A DNA stretch of 64,000 nt from Desulfovibrio sp. 86 (GCF_902702915.1 NZ_LR738849.1:2487001-2551000); one strand, 5' to 3'; shown: positions 35,206 to 44,060, counted from the first letter of the stretch. Notes: generated from the letters alone by a model not told the origin. Numbers and translations are program-made.

Positions 35206-35340
35206 CGCTGTCGCCATTCGTAAGGCTCGCAGACTCGCTAACGACTGCCGCAAAGACAGCAATTGGTTAATTGAACGGACAGCCTACTGATGGCTGTCGC
35301 TATCCGTAAGCGGCAAAGAACCGCTAACGGCTACCGCAAA
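35206..35340 (+). repeat. Two copies of palindromic repeat family E
   Basis: Copies at 35206-35251 and 35292-35340 have GCTGTCGCCAT or GCTGTCGCTAT, then CGTAAG, a short loop, and GCTAACG ending in CGC. A third lies at 46505-46550. Each can fold through CCGTAAG/CTAACGG. No gene is supported in 34871-35563. Confidence 0.7.
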
Positions 35341-35443
35341 TCGCATTTTTCGGCTGAATGAAAACTGCCCTAGCATGTTAAGGCTGCGCGCAACAGCCCA
35401 TCGAGTATGCGAAAACGCCGTAACGTGCGTGGCTTCAGATCAG

Positions 35444-35485
35444 GTGCAAAGTAAAAACCCCCGTAAGGGGGGTTTTACTTTGCAC
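35444..35485. repeat. Strong near-perfect hairpin
   Basis: GTGCAAAGTAAAA, then a C-run, GTAAG, a G-run and TTTTACTTTGCAC: about 18-base arms around a 4-5-base loop. It has no T-run after it. It lies 80 bases beyond the 3' end of the convergent membrane-protein gene and may be its terminator or an RNA stabiliser. Confidence 0.7.
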
Positions 35486-35563
35486 GCGGGGATATTGAGT
35501 GAAGTGTCGGTGGTCGCGGGCAATCTGGATTTCAGGGGCGCACCGTAATGCTGTGGATGTTTT

Positions 35564-36124
35564 TCACAAGGATTTACCCATAATGCCATACGCAAGCATC
35601 ATGAGATCAAACCATATAAACATGGAAATTGGCTGTAAGAACAGGCACATGACAAAAGTAGTCAGGGGTATTTTAATAAGAATTGAAGGGCAGGCCCTAC
35701 GGCGAAAGCGTAAAAAATACAGCCCTGCTGACAGCAATGCAACTACCCCTGTCCACAGTGCGGCTTCTACTATTCTGTATACCCAAATGTCGTCAAAGGC
35801 GTCCTGTTGCAAGGCGCTCGTCAGTTGCGTTAGTTCAACATTAGTGAAGAAGAAAGTAACGCCAACACCTATAAAAACCTGCGCATACATCCAGAAGCTA
35901 CGCTCGAACCGAAATATTTTCAGACAAGCAACCGTGCCCGCAAAACTTGTGATAGCAATGGCAGTATTGGTGACAACATCAGTCGTATCGGTGAATTCCA
36001 AAGATAACCGTACATTCTGCACAGCCCATAACGTAAGCAGCAATAACGGCCACTGCCGCACCCATAAATTTACTACGAACCTGGTCGTAGTATTTACCAC
36101 ATACTCAATACGTTCAACGATCAT
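35564..36124 (-). CDS. Polytopic membrane protein, paralogue of the 37455 gene
   Basis: A 186-residue protein with about five membrane segments. It shares near-identical ends with the 178-residue protein at 37455 (MIVERIEYVVNTTTRFVV at the start; LIKIPLTTFVM near the end), while the middle is diverged. AT-richer than the neighbours. ATG at 36124 has AAGGA upstream. It is divergent from the gene at 36696, which the paralogue faces convergently. No family recognised; a role as an immunity protein for the 36696 product is speculative. Confidence 0.75.
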   Translation of the reverse strand: MIVERIEYVVNTTTRFVVNLWVRQWPLLLLTLWAVQNVRLSLEFTDTTDVVTNTAIAITSFAGTVACLKIFRFERSFWMYAQVFIGVGVTFFFTNVELTQLTSALQQDAFDDIWVYRIVEAALWTGVVALLSAGLYFLRFRRRACPSILIKIPLTTFVMCLFLQPISMFIWFDLMMLAYGIMGKSL

Positions 36125-36248
36125 GCGCGCATCCTTGGGATAGAATGTAGCTCAATGTAGCATGACAGCATCTGTTCAAAATAAAATGGGACAGCGAATA
36201 TTTGGTTAAAGAGTTTGTTACGCCATTGATAAAGTACATTTGAGATAT

Positions 36249-36290
36249 CTAGAGCAGATTAACTTTGAGAATATATACTCTCAAAATTTA
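36249..36290 (+). repeat. Palindromic repeat family D
   Basis: CTAGAGCAGATT, then the palindrome AACTTTGAGAATATATACTC with TCAAAATTT. The same core is at 46647 and, decayed, at 21850. The GC-rich stretch that follows at 36290-36360 (CAGATAAACTGCGCTTACGC) is the reverse of the leader at 46590. Confidence 0.75.
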
Positions 36291-36449
36291 AGGCACGCTC
36301 ACTACGACGGTTAACCGTGCAGATAAACTGCGCTTACGCCTCCGTAGCGAACGTCTGCTCTCGCAACCATCAGAGCATGTAAAAGTTAACGAACTCTATA
36401 CAATGCGTATGTGATTAAGTAGGTTTTTGGCTATGGTGTTGTCAACAAT

Positions 36450-36479
36450 ATTTTTTATAGTTAACAAGCTATAAAAAAT
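36450..36479. promoter_or_regulatory. AT-rich palindrome upstream of the 36696 gene
   Basis: Perfect 11-base arms, ATTTTTTATAG and CTATAAAAAAT, around an 8-base spacer. It could be an operator or a terminator. It lies just before the ACTGCACAGGTAAAT stretch that is also found after the mor-like gene. Confidence 0.6.
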
Positions 36480-36599
36480 GGAGAAAACAAAAAACTGCAC
36501 AGGTAAATATTTTTTTAATTAACTGGTTTCATTGATATAAAATTTTATAAAAGTGACCAAAAGCGCCCTTCGGTACCGGATAACCCGCACTAATCAAGC

Positions 36600-36654
36600 A
36601 AATAGCGGTGCTGAACCCGTTCAGTCTTACATCTCCGCGCGACTGGGCTATACT
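36600..36654 (+). promoter_or_regulatory. Candidate promoter sharing the late-operon activator site
   Basis: Bases 36600-36630 are identical to the reverse complement of 19340-19370 and contain CTGAACCCGTTCAG at 36611-36624. A -10-like TATACT follows at 36649-36654, which puts the palindrome centre about 41-44 bases before the likely transcript start, as for an activator overlapping the -35. The homology also includes CACAGGTAAA at about 36498-36507. Confidence 0.7.
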
Positions 36655-36695
36655 TCCGCCAAATCATCAACCATTGTCATACAGGAGGTTTCATA

Positions 36696-37370
36696 ATGGC
36701 AGGAAGTTATGGCGGCAGGCACGGCGGAGCAGGGCATGACGTATCAGGGCAGCCCCGGTTGAAAAATGGGCAGTTTACCTTTGTGGCGGATAAGGCCAGG
36801 GCGGAGATGGCCGCAAAGCAGACTCAGGCGGCTCTCACCGCGCCCATGCCTGTTTCGCCCGACGCGCCTCTGGAAGAACGCATGTACGCCGAGAGCGTGG
36901 CTGATGTGGTCAAGAGACATTCAAAAAAAGATCACTCCGAGCTCAAACCCTATACAGCGGAACCCAATGCAACGGTGCCATACTATCGTATGGGTGTCAG
37001 GCCGATAGATGGGAAATATGTGCAAAGACTGTATGGCGATCCCGCTTGCGGATTCGGTCCACACTGGGACCATATGCACTTTGTGGGCAGCGACGGCAGT
37101 AACTTCGGCTTCTCATTGGGCGGGACATTCTCTGAGGACGTGAAAAAGCTGGAAACCTATCAGGTAGAAACGCCCAAATACCGTAAAGAGTATATTGACC
37201 GCGCGCGTGCGGAAATTGATGAAGAACACGGCCCGATAGAAATTTTTCATACTCAGCAAGATAGAAGCTTACGCTATCTTATTGATGTTAACTGCCAAAG
37301 TTATTTTGCTAAAGTACTCCAGAAAGCCAAACAGTATGAGACAAAGGCCAAACCCTTGGTGCTCCCGTAG
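36696..37370 (+). CDS. Unlinked late-regulon protein, possible cysteine-peptidase-type effector
   Basis: A 224-residue protein with a strong AGGAGG site. Residues 1-15 are Gly-rich. Residues 58-65 are PLEERMYA, identical to the C-terminal peptide of the scaffold. The second half has GPHWDHMHFVGSDGSNFGFS (His 123, 126 and 128) and then DVNCQSYFAKVL (Cys 200). A His strand before an Asn-Cys helix recalls permuted NlpC/P60-like effectors. No signal peptide. Its promoter matches the viral late promoter. Flanked by paralogous membrane proteins. The enzymatic role is inference. Confidence 0.7.
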   Translation: MAGSYGGRHGGAGHDVSGQPRLKNGQFTFVADKARAEMAAKQTQAALTAPMPVSPDAPLEERMYAESVADVVKRHSKKDHSELKPYTAEPNATVPYYRMGVRPIDGKYVQRLYGDPACGFGPHWDHMHFVGSDGSNFGFSLGGTFSEDVKKLETYQVETPKYRKEYIDRARAEIDEEHGPIEIFHTQQDRSLRYLIDVNCQSYFAKVLQKAKQYETKAKPLVLP

Positions 37371-37416
37371 AGGAGTTTACTCATATGTCTCATTTTTAAA
37401 AACATGTTCTGACAAT

Positions 37417-37458
37417 CAAGCCCCGGTGGCATCAGAACTGCCGGGGCTTGCCTTTTAT
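37417..37458 (+). terminator. Intrinsic terminator after the 36696 gene
   Basis: Arms CAAGCCCCGG and CCGGGGCTTG around a 14-base loop, followed by CCTTTTATTC. The last bases overlap the end of the convergent membrane-protein gene. Confidence 0.85.
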
Positions 37459-37991
37459 TCTGGTATGCCGAGAATGCCATATACCTGCATTATCAGGATA
37501 AACCATGTAAGCATAAAAAAAGGCTGCAAGAATAGGTACATGACAAAGGTAGTCAGAGGTATTTTAATAAGAACTAAGGGACTGACCCGATGCCGGAACC
37601 GCAAAAAATAAAGCCCGACTGACAGTGCTATAATGACTCCAGTCCATTGCACTGCTTCTGTAATTCGCCATATAATATTGTAGTCTAACGCTTCCAGATG
37701 CAGATATTTCTGTATTTCATGTATATTGACTGGATCAAAGGCTACAAAGGGAAGGCCCATAAATGCTAGTCCGTATATCCAGAAGCAGCGCTCAAGGTGA
37801 AACGCCTTCAGACAAGCAACTGTACCCACAAAACTCGCGGCGAAAACAAGCCTGCTTATGATGTCATCCGCGCCCAGGAAATCCAGGACAGCGCACAGGA
37901 TGAGCAGCAATAACGGCCAGTGCCGCACCCAGAAGTCTACTACGAACCTGGTCGTGGTATTTACCACATACTCAATGCGTTCAACGATCAT
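37455..37991 (-). CDS. Polytopic membrane protein, paralogue of the 35564 gene
   Basis: A 178-residue protein with about five membrane segments, about 55-60% identical to the 35564 protein. The shared parts are MIVERIEYVVNTTTRFVV at the start, FLRFRHR and LIKIPLTTFVM. The middle differs, including DPVNIHEIQKYLHLEALD. ATG at 37991 is chosen to match the paralogue. It ends next to the terminator of the 36696 gene. Possible immunity protein; unproven. Confidence 0.75.
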   Translation of the reverse strand: MIVERIEYVVNTTTRFVVDFWVRHWPLLLLILCAVLDFLGADDIISRLVFAASFVGTVACLKAFHLERCFWIYGLAFMGLPFVAFDPVNIHEIQKYLHLEALDYNIIWRITEAVQWTGVIIALSVGLYFLRFRHRVSPLVLIKIPLTTFVMYLFLQPFFMLTWFILIMQVYGILGIPE

Positions 37992-38013
37992 GCGCGCACT
38001 CTTTTGAGCAGAT

Positions 38014-39627
38014 TTATGTTCGCCGTAATTTTCGCAATACCGGTTCCATAATGGACGGGGCCAGCCACAGGCATAAAGGCAAAAAAAGCAGCAAAAAGGC
38101 GCAGCCGCCCAGGGCAAGAGCCAGCAGGGCGGCCCACAGGGCATGCAGGCCAAGATCAGCCGCGCGGCTGAGGGTATAGGCGCTCAGCCACCACGCGGCA
38201 GCAGTGCCGGGCAGGGAGCAGCCTGTGGCGCGTAACGCAAGACCGCACAGGCCGGCAAAAGCGCCCTGTCCCTGCCGCCTGGCCCACAGCGCCATGAGCC
38301 ACAGCACGTAAAGGCTCACGCTCAGGCCGGAAAGGGCGGCAATAGCCCATGCCCCGTGCGGCACAGCCCAGTAATAGTAAATGGGCAGGCAAACCACTGT
38401 CATGATTGTGCCGGTGACAGCCGGGGTTATGGTGTCGCCGTGAGCGTAATAGGCCCGTACCAGCACCATGTAGATGATCCAGAACGGCGTGGCGGCCAGC
38501 ATGATTTGCGTGAGCGGGGTGGCGGCAAGGGTTTCGGCGGGGCCAAAGCGGCCGCCCTGAAAAATGACGCCCAAAATAGGCCCGGCGCAGGCCGTCATGG
38601 CCAGAGCGCAGGGGATGATAAGCCCCAGACTGGCCCGCAATGCCGTGCGCAGGGTGCGGTCAAAGCCCTCCCTGTCGCCATCGGTGAGCAGCTTGACCAG
38701 AAAGGGATACGACGCCACGGCGGCGGCCTGCCCCATAAGGCCCACAGGCACCTGCGTGATGCGCCGCGCGTAGTTGAGCAGGCTTACGGCTCCGTCGCCC
38801 ACCAGTGACCCGAAAACGCGCAAGAACTGCTCGTCCAGCATCATGATGGTCTGCCCCAGCATGAGGGGCAGGGCGGTGACAAGAAATTTGCCCATGAGGG
38901 GATGCCGCCACACGGCCCGCAGGCGCATGCCGTCCTGCAGGGCAACCATGAGGGGCAGAATGAAGGTGCCGATGGCGGCCCCGAAGGTCACGCCGACGCA
39001 GTAGCCCGTCATGCCTTCAAGGTGTTTGAGTATGGAGGCGGGCAGCGCGTTCTGCACCAGGGGCAGCCCGGCCAGCCAGGGCAGGGTCAGGCCGCCAAGG
39101 ATGATGCCGCCGTTATAGATGATGGGTGCCAGCGCGGGCACGCGGAACTGCCGCCGCATAAAAAGCAGGGCGGTTATGCAGGCCCCGCAGAGAAAGAAAA
39201 TCTGCGCGGGCAGCACAATGCGCATGAAAAAGGCCAGCCGCAGCCACTGCTCCGGCGTAAAGCCGGGGGCTATCAGGCGGGCCAGCGGTTCGGCGGCCAG
39301 CATGCCCGCCAGGGTAAGGGCCAGGGAGGCTGTGCCCATCCAGCAGAACACGCAGGAAAAAAACTTCCAGGCGTCGTCCTCATCCTCCTGAAAGCGGCGC
39401 GACAGCAGGGGGATGATGGTGATGGACATAAAGCCGCCAGCCAGCATGTAATTGATGATGTCCGGCACCACAAAGGCGGCAAAGTACATATCCGCCTCGC
39501 CCCCGGCCCCGAACTGCCACGAGATGACCTTGTCGCGCACAAGGCCCATGAGGCGCGAAACAATGGTGCTGGCGGCCAGAATAAGGGCCGCCGCACCCAT
39601 GCGCTGTTTGGCGGACAGAAGGCCCAT
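38014..39627 (-). CDS. murJ: Lipid II flippase MurJ
   Basis: A 537-residue inner-membrane transporter of the MOP superfamily with about 14 membrane segments, which flips lipid II for peptidoglycan synthesis. Typical parts are ASTIVSRLMGLVRDKVISWQFGAG at the start, DIINYMLAGGFMSITIIPLLSRRF, and VAYYAHGDTITPAV-like RAYYAHGDTITPAVTG. Its ATG overlaps the rnr stop. Length is usual. Confidence 0.92.
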   Translation of the reverse strand: MGLLSAKQRMGAAALILAASTIVSRLMGLVRDKVISWQFGAGGEADMYFAAFVVPDIINYMLAGGFMSITIIPLLSRRFQEDEDDAWKFFSCVFCWMGTASLALTLAGMLAAEPLARLIAPGFTPEQWLRLAFFMRIVLPAQIFFLCGACITALLFMRRQFRVPALAPIIYNGGIILGGLTLPWLAGLPLVQNALPASILKHLEGMTGYCVGVTFGAAIGTFILPLMVALQDGMRLRAVWRHPLMGKFLVTALPLMLGQTIMMLDEQFLRVFGSLVGDGAVSLLNYARRITQVPVGLMGQAAAVASYPFLVKLLTDGDREGFDRTLRTALRASLGLIIPCALAMTACAGPILGVIFQGGRFGPAETLAATPLTQIMLAATPFWIIYMVLVRAYYAHGDTITPAVTGTIMTVVCLPIYYYWAVPHGAWAIAALSGLSVSLYVLWLMALWARRQGQGAFAGLCGLALRATGCSLPGTAAAWWLSAYTLSRAADLGLHALWAALLALALGGCAFLLLFLPLCLWLAPSIMEPVLRKLRRT

Positions 39628-42221
39628 CAGCCGCGTTTTCCTGCTGATTTCTTGCCGGGCCTGCCGGATTTTGCGGGCGCGGCCGGACCGTTTTTGCCGC
39701 CCTTGCTGCCTTGGCCGCCTTGGCCGTTGCCTTTACGGGCCGACGGTCTGCCGGGCTGGGCAGGTTTGCCCGCGCCGTTCTTTTTGCCTTTTCTGGCGGG
39801 TTTGCCCGATGTTCCGTTTTTGGAGCGGCCATCGCCGTCGCCGGGTGAAACCAGCTTCCAGCCGGAGGATGAACCCTTGCGGCCCCCGGCAGCGCGGCCC
39901 GCCCCGGCGCCCTTGCCGCGCACGCCTTTGCCGCGTGCGTTTCGCGCGCCCCGGCTGCCCATGCCCTTGGGCAGCTCCAGCGGCATGAGGCGGATTTCAA
40001 GGCGGCCCAGATTCACTTCGCTCAGGGCCACGTCCAGCTTTTGGCCCATGTGCCAGATGATGCCGGAATGCTGGCCCACAAGGCTCATGGTGCGGGCGTC
40101 AAAGTCGTACCAGTCGTCGCCCAGGTCTTCCACGCGGATCATGCCTTCCACAGGCATTTCGGTCAGTTCCACAAAGACGCCAAAGTCCGTCACGCCCGCC
40201 ACAATGCCGCTGAAATGTTCGCCCACGCGGGGCAACAGGGCAAGGCAGCCCAGGCGGCGGTCCATCTCGCGTTCGCAGGCCATGGCCGCCCGTTCGCGCC
40301 TGTTCAGCTGGTCGGCGATGCGTAAAAGCTTCTGACCGGCGGGCACAGGCCCGACATCCAGCCCCAGCGACGTTTTGAGCGCCCTGTGGGTGAGCAGGTC
40401 GGCATACCGGCGGATGGGCGAGGTAAAGTGACAATAGGCCACGGAAGCCAGCCCGAAGTGCCCCTCGTTAACGGGCATGTAGCGCGCCTGGGGCATGGCC
40501 CGCAGGCAGAGGCGGTTGACCAGGAATTCCTGCGGCGTGCCCTGGACAGCGGCCAGTACGCCCTGCATGGAGGCCGCCGTGGGCCGGGGCGGCAGGTTTT
40601 CAAAACCCGTGGCTTCCAGCGTGTCAAAAAGGCTTTCAAGCCTTTCGGGGTCCGGTTCGGGGTGTATGCGGTAGAGAAAGGGAATGTCCGCGTCACGCAG
40701 GTGACGGGCCACGGCCTCGTTGGCCGCGATCATGAATTCTTCAATGAGGCGGTGGGCATCGTGCCGCAGGCGGTGCCCAAGCCAGGCCACGCGGCCAAGG
40801 TCGTCCAGCCGGCATTCCGCTTCGGGCAGGTCAAAGTCCAGCGTGCCGCGCTGGCGGCGCACGTCGCGCAAGACGGCATAAAGCGCAAAGGCCTTGTCCA
40901 GCATGGCCAGCACTTCTTCGCCACGATCCTGCGCCTTGAGGTCGGCGAGGGCGGCGGCGTCCTTGTCCAGCAGGCAGGCCTTGACCTGATCATAGGTCAG
41001 GCGCGCCGCCGAGCGCATGACAGCCTGCGAAAAACGCGGCTTGCCTGGCTGCCCCTTGGCGGTAAAGGGAATTTCCGCCAGCATGGCCAGCCTGTTCACG
41101 TTGGGGCGCAGGCTGCACAAACCGTTGGACAGAATTTCGGGCAGCATGGGTTCCACGGAGCGGGGAAAATACCAGGAATTGCCGCGCGAAAGGGCTTCGG
41201 CGTCAAGCGCGCCGGGGCAGCCGCGCCCGCGCGGGCGCACATAATGGCTCACGTCGGCAATGGCCACGCGCAGAATCCAGCCCTTGCCTCCGGGCTGCTC
41301 CTCCACGTGGATGGCGTCGTCAAAGTCCCTGGCGTCAGCGCCGTCAATGGTCACGAGCGCGAGATGGCGCACGTCCTGTCGGCCCTTGAAGTCGGCCTCT
41401 TCCGGTTCTCCGGGCAGGGCCTGGGCCTCGGCCAGAACTCCGGCGGGAAAGTCGCGGGGCACTTCGTGATTGAGCTTGACCAGTTCTTCCTGCACGGCCA
41501 CGTCGTCCTCGCGCCCGTAGTCGCCCAAGAGGCGGGCGCTCCACAGGTCGGAGGCCAGCGACTTGACGGGTTCCAGCAGCACAAGGGTTCCCAGGGCCGG
41601 GACTGGCGTGCCTTCGGGCAGTTCCACATTGAAGTCGGCGGGCAGGCGGCTGTCCGCCGGGCGGCAGAAGAGGGTCTTGCCGTGGCGGTCGATCACATGC
41701 GCGGGCACTTCCTTGAGGCCGCGTTCAAGCACTTCAAGGACGCGCCCTTCAGCCGAAGGCCCGCGCGGCGCGCCGGGCGCAAGGGCCACGCGCACCATAT
41801 CCTTGTGCCATGCGCCGCCGTTCTGCGCGGCGGGGATGTAGATGTCCTTGTCTCCGGCAAACTCCCAGCGCGCACCGCCCAGGTCGTCAGCATCGGCAAG
41901 ACGCATGGGCGTCACAAAACCCGCGCCCTCGCGCAGGGCGCTGAAGCGTCCGGTAATGCTTTTCAGGCTTTCGGGCCGTATCCACAGGCCCCCGCGCAGT
42001 CGTAGCGCGCGGCCCTGCTGTTCAAGGTCTTCCAGCGCGGCTTCCAGTTCTTTTCTGTCGCGGCGGGCAAGTCCCAGAATGCGTAAAAGGCCGTCCAGGC
42101 GCATGGGGCGGTTCTGGGCGGCAAGCGTTTGCAGCAGTTCTTCATGAGAAGGAACGCTGCCAGCGATCGCGGTGGCACCAGTGCCGCCGCGAAGATTTTT
42201 TTGTTTTTTCATAAAGTTCAT
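39627..42221 (-). CDS. rnr: Ribonuclease R
   Basis: An 864-residue 3'-5' exoribonuclease of the RNB family. After an N-terminal winged-helix/CSD part, the catalytic region has TIDGADARDFDDAIHVE (metal-binding Asp), SHYVRPRGRGCPGALDAEALSRG and YCHFTSPIRRYADLLTHRAL. An S1 domain follows (GVTDFGVFVELTEMPVEGMI). The last 130 residues are a Lys/Gly/Arg-rich basic tail, common in RNase R. Start at ATG 42221 or 42212; neither has a perfect ribosome site. The end overlaps murJ. Confidence 0.93.
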   Translation of the reverse strand: MNFMKKQKNLRGGTGATAIAGSVPSHEELLQTLAAQNRPMRLDGLLRILGLARRDRKELEAALEDLEQQGRALRLRGGLWIRPESLKSITGRFSALREGAGFVTPMRLADADDLGGARWEFAGDKDIYIPAAQNGGAWHKDMVRVALAPGAPRGPSAEGRVLEVLERGLKEVPAHVIDRHGKTLFCRPADSRLPADFNVELPEGTPVPALGTLVLLEPVKSLASDLWSARLLGDYGREDDVAVQEELVKLNHEVPRDFPAGVLAEAQALPGEPEEADFKGRQDVRHLALVTIDGADARDFDDAIHVEEQPGGKGWILRVAIADVSHYVRPRGRGCPGALDAEALSRGNSWYFPRSVEPMLPEILSNGLCSLRPNVNRLAMLAEIPFTAKGQPGKPRFSQAVMRSAARLTYDQVKACLLDKDAAALADLKAQDRGEEVLAMLDKAFALYAVLRDVRRQRGTLDFDLPEAECRLDDLGRVAWLGHRLRHDAHRLIEEFMIAANEAVARHLRDADIPFLYRIHPEPDPERLESLFDTLEATGFENLPPRPTAASMQGVLAAVQGTPQEFLVNRLCLRAMPQARYMPVNEGHFGLASVAYCHFTSPIRRYADLLTHRALKTSLGLDVGPVPAGQKLLRIADQLNRRERAAMACEREMDRRLGCLALLPRVGEHFSGIVAGVTDFGVFVELTEMPVEGMIRVEDLGDDWYDFDARTMSLVGQHSGIIWHMGQKLDVALSEVNLGRLEIRLMPLELPKGMGSRGARNARGKGVRGKGAGAGRAAGGRKGSSSGWKLVSPGDGDGRSKNGTSGKPARKGKKNGAGKPAQPGRPSARKGNGQGGQGSKGGKNGPAAPAKSGRPGKKSAGKRG

Positions 42222-42235
42222 TCACTCTGCAAGGC

Positions 42236-42271
42236 ACGAAAAAGGGGCAAAAGGCCAGACCTTTCGCCCCT
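42236..42271 (-). terminator. Intrinsic terminator after the YbhL-type gene
   Basis: On the minus strand, GGGGCGAAAGG-TCTGG-CCTTTTGCCCC is followed by TTTTTCG. It separates the Bax-inhibitor-like gene from rnr. Confidence 0.85.
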
Positions 42272-42312
42272 CACTGCGTGCTTGCTCTCAGGCTGTGCCC
42301 AAGGCGCGGCTA

Positions 42313-43017
42313 TCAGTTGCGGTTGCCGCCGAAAAGGCGCAGCAGCATGAGGAAAAGATTGATAAAGTCCAGATACAGGGTCAGCGCGCCCAGGATGGCG
42401 CCACGGCGCACGGCCGTCGCATCGTCCAGAGGGGCGCTTTCGCCGAACCGGCGCAGCTTTTGCGTGTCATAGGCGGTGAGGCCCGTAAAAATAAGTACGC
42501 CAAGGCAGCTCACCACAAAGTCCATCATGGCGCTCTTCAGGAAGATATTGACGACCATGGCGATGACAATGCCGATGAGGCCCATGAACAGGAAGCTGCC
42601 CATGGCGGTCAGATCGCGTTTGGTCACTGTGCCGTAGACGGTCATGGCCAAAAAGGTGCCTGTGGTGACCAAAAAGGCGTTTGTGATAGACGCGATGGGG
42701 TAGATTACAAAAATGGATGACAGCGTAGCCCCTGTCAGCGCCGAATACAGCAGAAAGAGGCCGGTGGCCGTGCCGCCGGACATTTTGTGCACGGCGGCTG
42801 AAATGGCGATGACCAGGCCGAACTGGGCCACGATCAGGGCAATCATGATCAGCGAATTGCCAAAAATGACCTGCTGTACGGCGGGCGTGCTTGCGACAAA
42901 CCAGGCCATAAGGGTGGTGACGCCAAGGCCCACGGTCATCCACTGGTAAACCTGACGCATGTAAATGGAAGCAACGCTACTGACGCCGCTTTGCGCGACA
43001 CTGCGGGTATTCAACAT
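42313..43017 (-). CDS. Bax inhibitor-1/YccA-YbhL family membrane protein
   Basis: A 234-residue protein with seven membrane segments. It starts MLNTRSVAQSGVSSVASIYMRQVYQWMTVGLG and ends ALTLYLDFINLFLMLLRLFGGNRN, the family signature with its conserved acidic pair. The bacterial members may be pH-sensitive calcium leak channels or modulators of FtsH. ATG at 43017 has GGAGG five bases upstream. It is divergent from the isomerase gene. Confidence 0.9.
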   Translation of the reverse strand: MLNTRSVAQSGVSSVASIYMRQVYQWMTVGLGVTTLMAWFVASTPAVQQVIFGNSLIMIALIVAQFGLVIAISAAVHKMSGGTATGLFLLYSALTGATLSSIFVIYPIASITNAFLVTTGTFLAMTVYGTVTKRDLTAMGSFLFMGLIGIVIAMVVNIFLKSAMMDFVVSCLGVLIFTGLTAYDTQKLRRFGESAPLDDATAVRRGAILGALTLYLDFINLFLMLLRLFGGNRN

Positions 43018-43408
43018 TATATCCTCCGAAAAACTGTTGAAGCCTGACCGGCCCCGGCATTCCTCCACGGACTGCCGCACGGCGCTGCCGTGAGGATGGT
43101 TCCTTTGCATGCCGGACAAGCCGTATCTCCTGTCTTCTGTCATATACTATATGACACAAGCCAGGTTTAGCAAGTCCCGCCCGGCGCAAAACGCCGCCAA
43201 TGCCGGATGCGGCCACGCGCAAAGGCCGTATGTGGGCGCAGAATGCCGCACGAGGCGGCATGTGACATTTGTGCGGCCAATATGTCGCCAAAACGGCGTA
43301 CAGCCGTTATCTGACAGTAACTTGATGAGCGCAGCCTGCCGTGGTAGCGTTGCGAAGCGGCCGGGCGGACGTCCGACCATCATACCGCAGCAATGTAAGG
43401 AGTTACAT

Positions 43409-44026
43409 ATGAAATTTTTCCGTTCCGGCGTCATGTTTCGCGCCCTGGCCCTGTCTTTCTGCCTGATGGCGGCCCCGCTCATGGCCGTGGGGTTCGGTTT
43501 TTCTTCCGCTCATGCCGCCACTCCCGATCCGGCTGTGAAGCTTGAGACAAACTATGGCGACATCATCGTGCGCCTGGACGCCCGCAAAGCCCCCATCAGC
43601 ACCGCCAACTTTGTGCAGTACGTCAAATCTGGTTTTTACGACGGCACTATTTTTCACCGTGTCATCAAGAGTTTCATGATTCAGGGCGGCGGTTTCACGC
43701 CTGACCTGAAGCAGAAAGAAACCCGCGCCGCCATCCGCAACGAAGCGGACAACGGCCTCAAGAACAAAAAGTACACCATCGCCATGGCCCGCACCGGCGA
43801 GCCGCACTCGGCAACCGCCCAGTTCTTCATCAATACCAAGGACAACGATTTTCTGGACTTCAAGAGCCAGACGCCCCAGGGCTGGGGCTATGCGGTCTTT
43901 GGCAAGGTGCTCAAGGGGCAGGAAGTGGTGGACAAGATCGCCGCCGTCACCACTGGCAAAAAAGGCTATTATGACGACGTGCCTATGGAAAACGTCATCA
44001 TCAAGAAGGCCGTGATTGTTGAGTAG
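43409..44026 (+). CDS. Periplasmic cyclophilin-type peptidyl-prolyl isomerase
   Basis: A 205-residue protein with a signal peptide (residues 1-36, ending AHAA) and a cyclophilin domain: VKLETNYGDIIVRLDARKAPISTANFVQYVKSGFYDGTIFHRVI, FMIQGGGF, SATAQFFINTKDN. It catalyses cis-trans isomerisation of proline peptide bonds in exported proteins. ATG at 43409 has AAGGAG six bases upstream. The 390 bases upstream, between divergent genes, show no gene. Closest in kind to PpiA. Confidence 0.9.
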   Translation: MKFFRSGVMFRALALSFCLMAAPLMAVGFGFSSAHAATPDPAVKLETNYGDIIVRLDARKAPISTANFVQYVKSGFYDGTIFHRVIKSFMIQGGGFTPDLKQKETRAAIRNEADNGLKNKKYTIAMARTGEPHSATAQFFINTKDNDFLDFKSQTPQGWGYAVFGKVLKGQEVVDKIAAVTTGKKGYYDDVPMENVIIKKAVIVE

Positions 44027-44060
44027 TGCTGCTGCGCAGTGGTGATATGCGCTTTGGCGC

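Noticed and set aside
35499-36143. Plus-strand open frame of about 214 codons opposite the 35564 membrane-protein gene
   Set aside because: It is antisense to a gene with a clear paralogue at 37455, has no ribosome site and no recognisable sequence.
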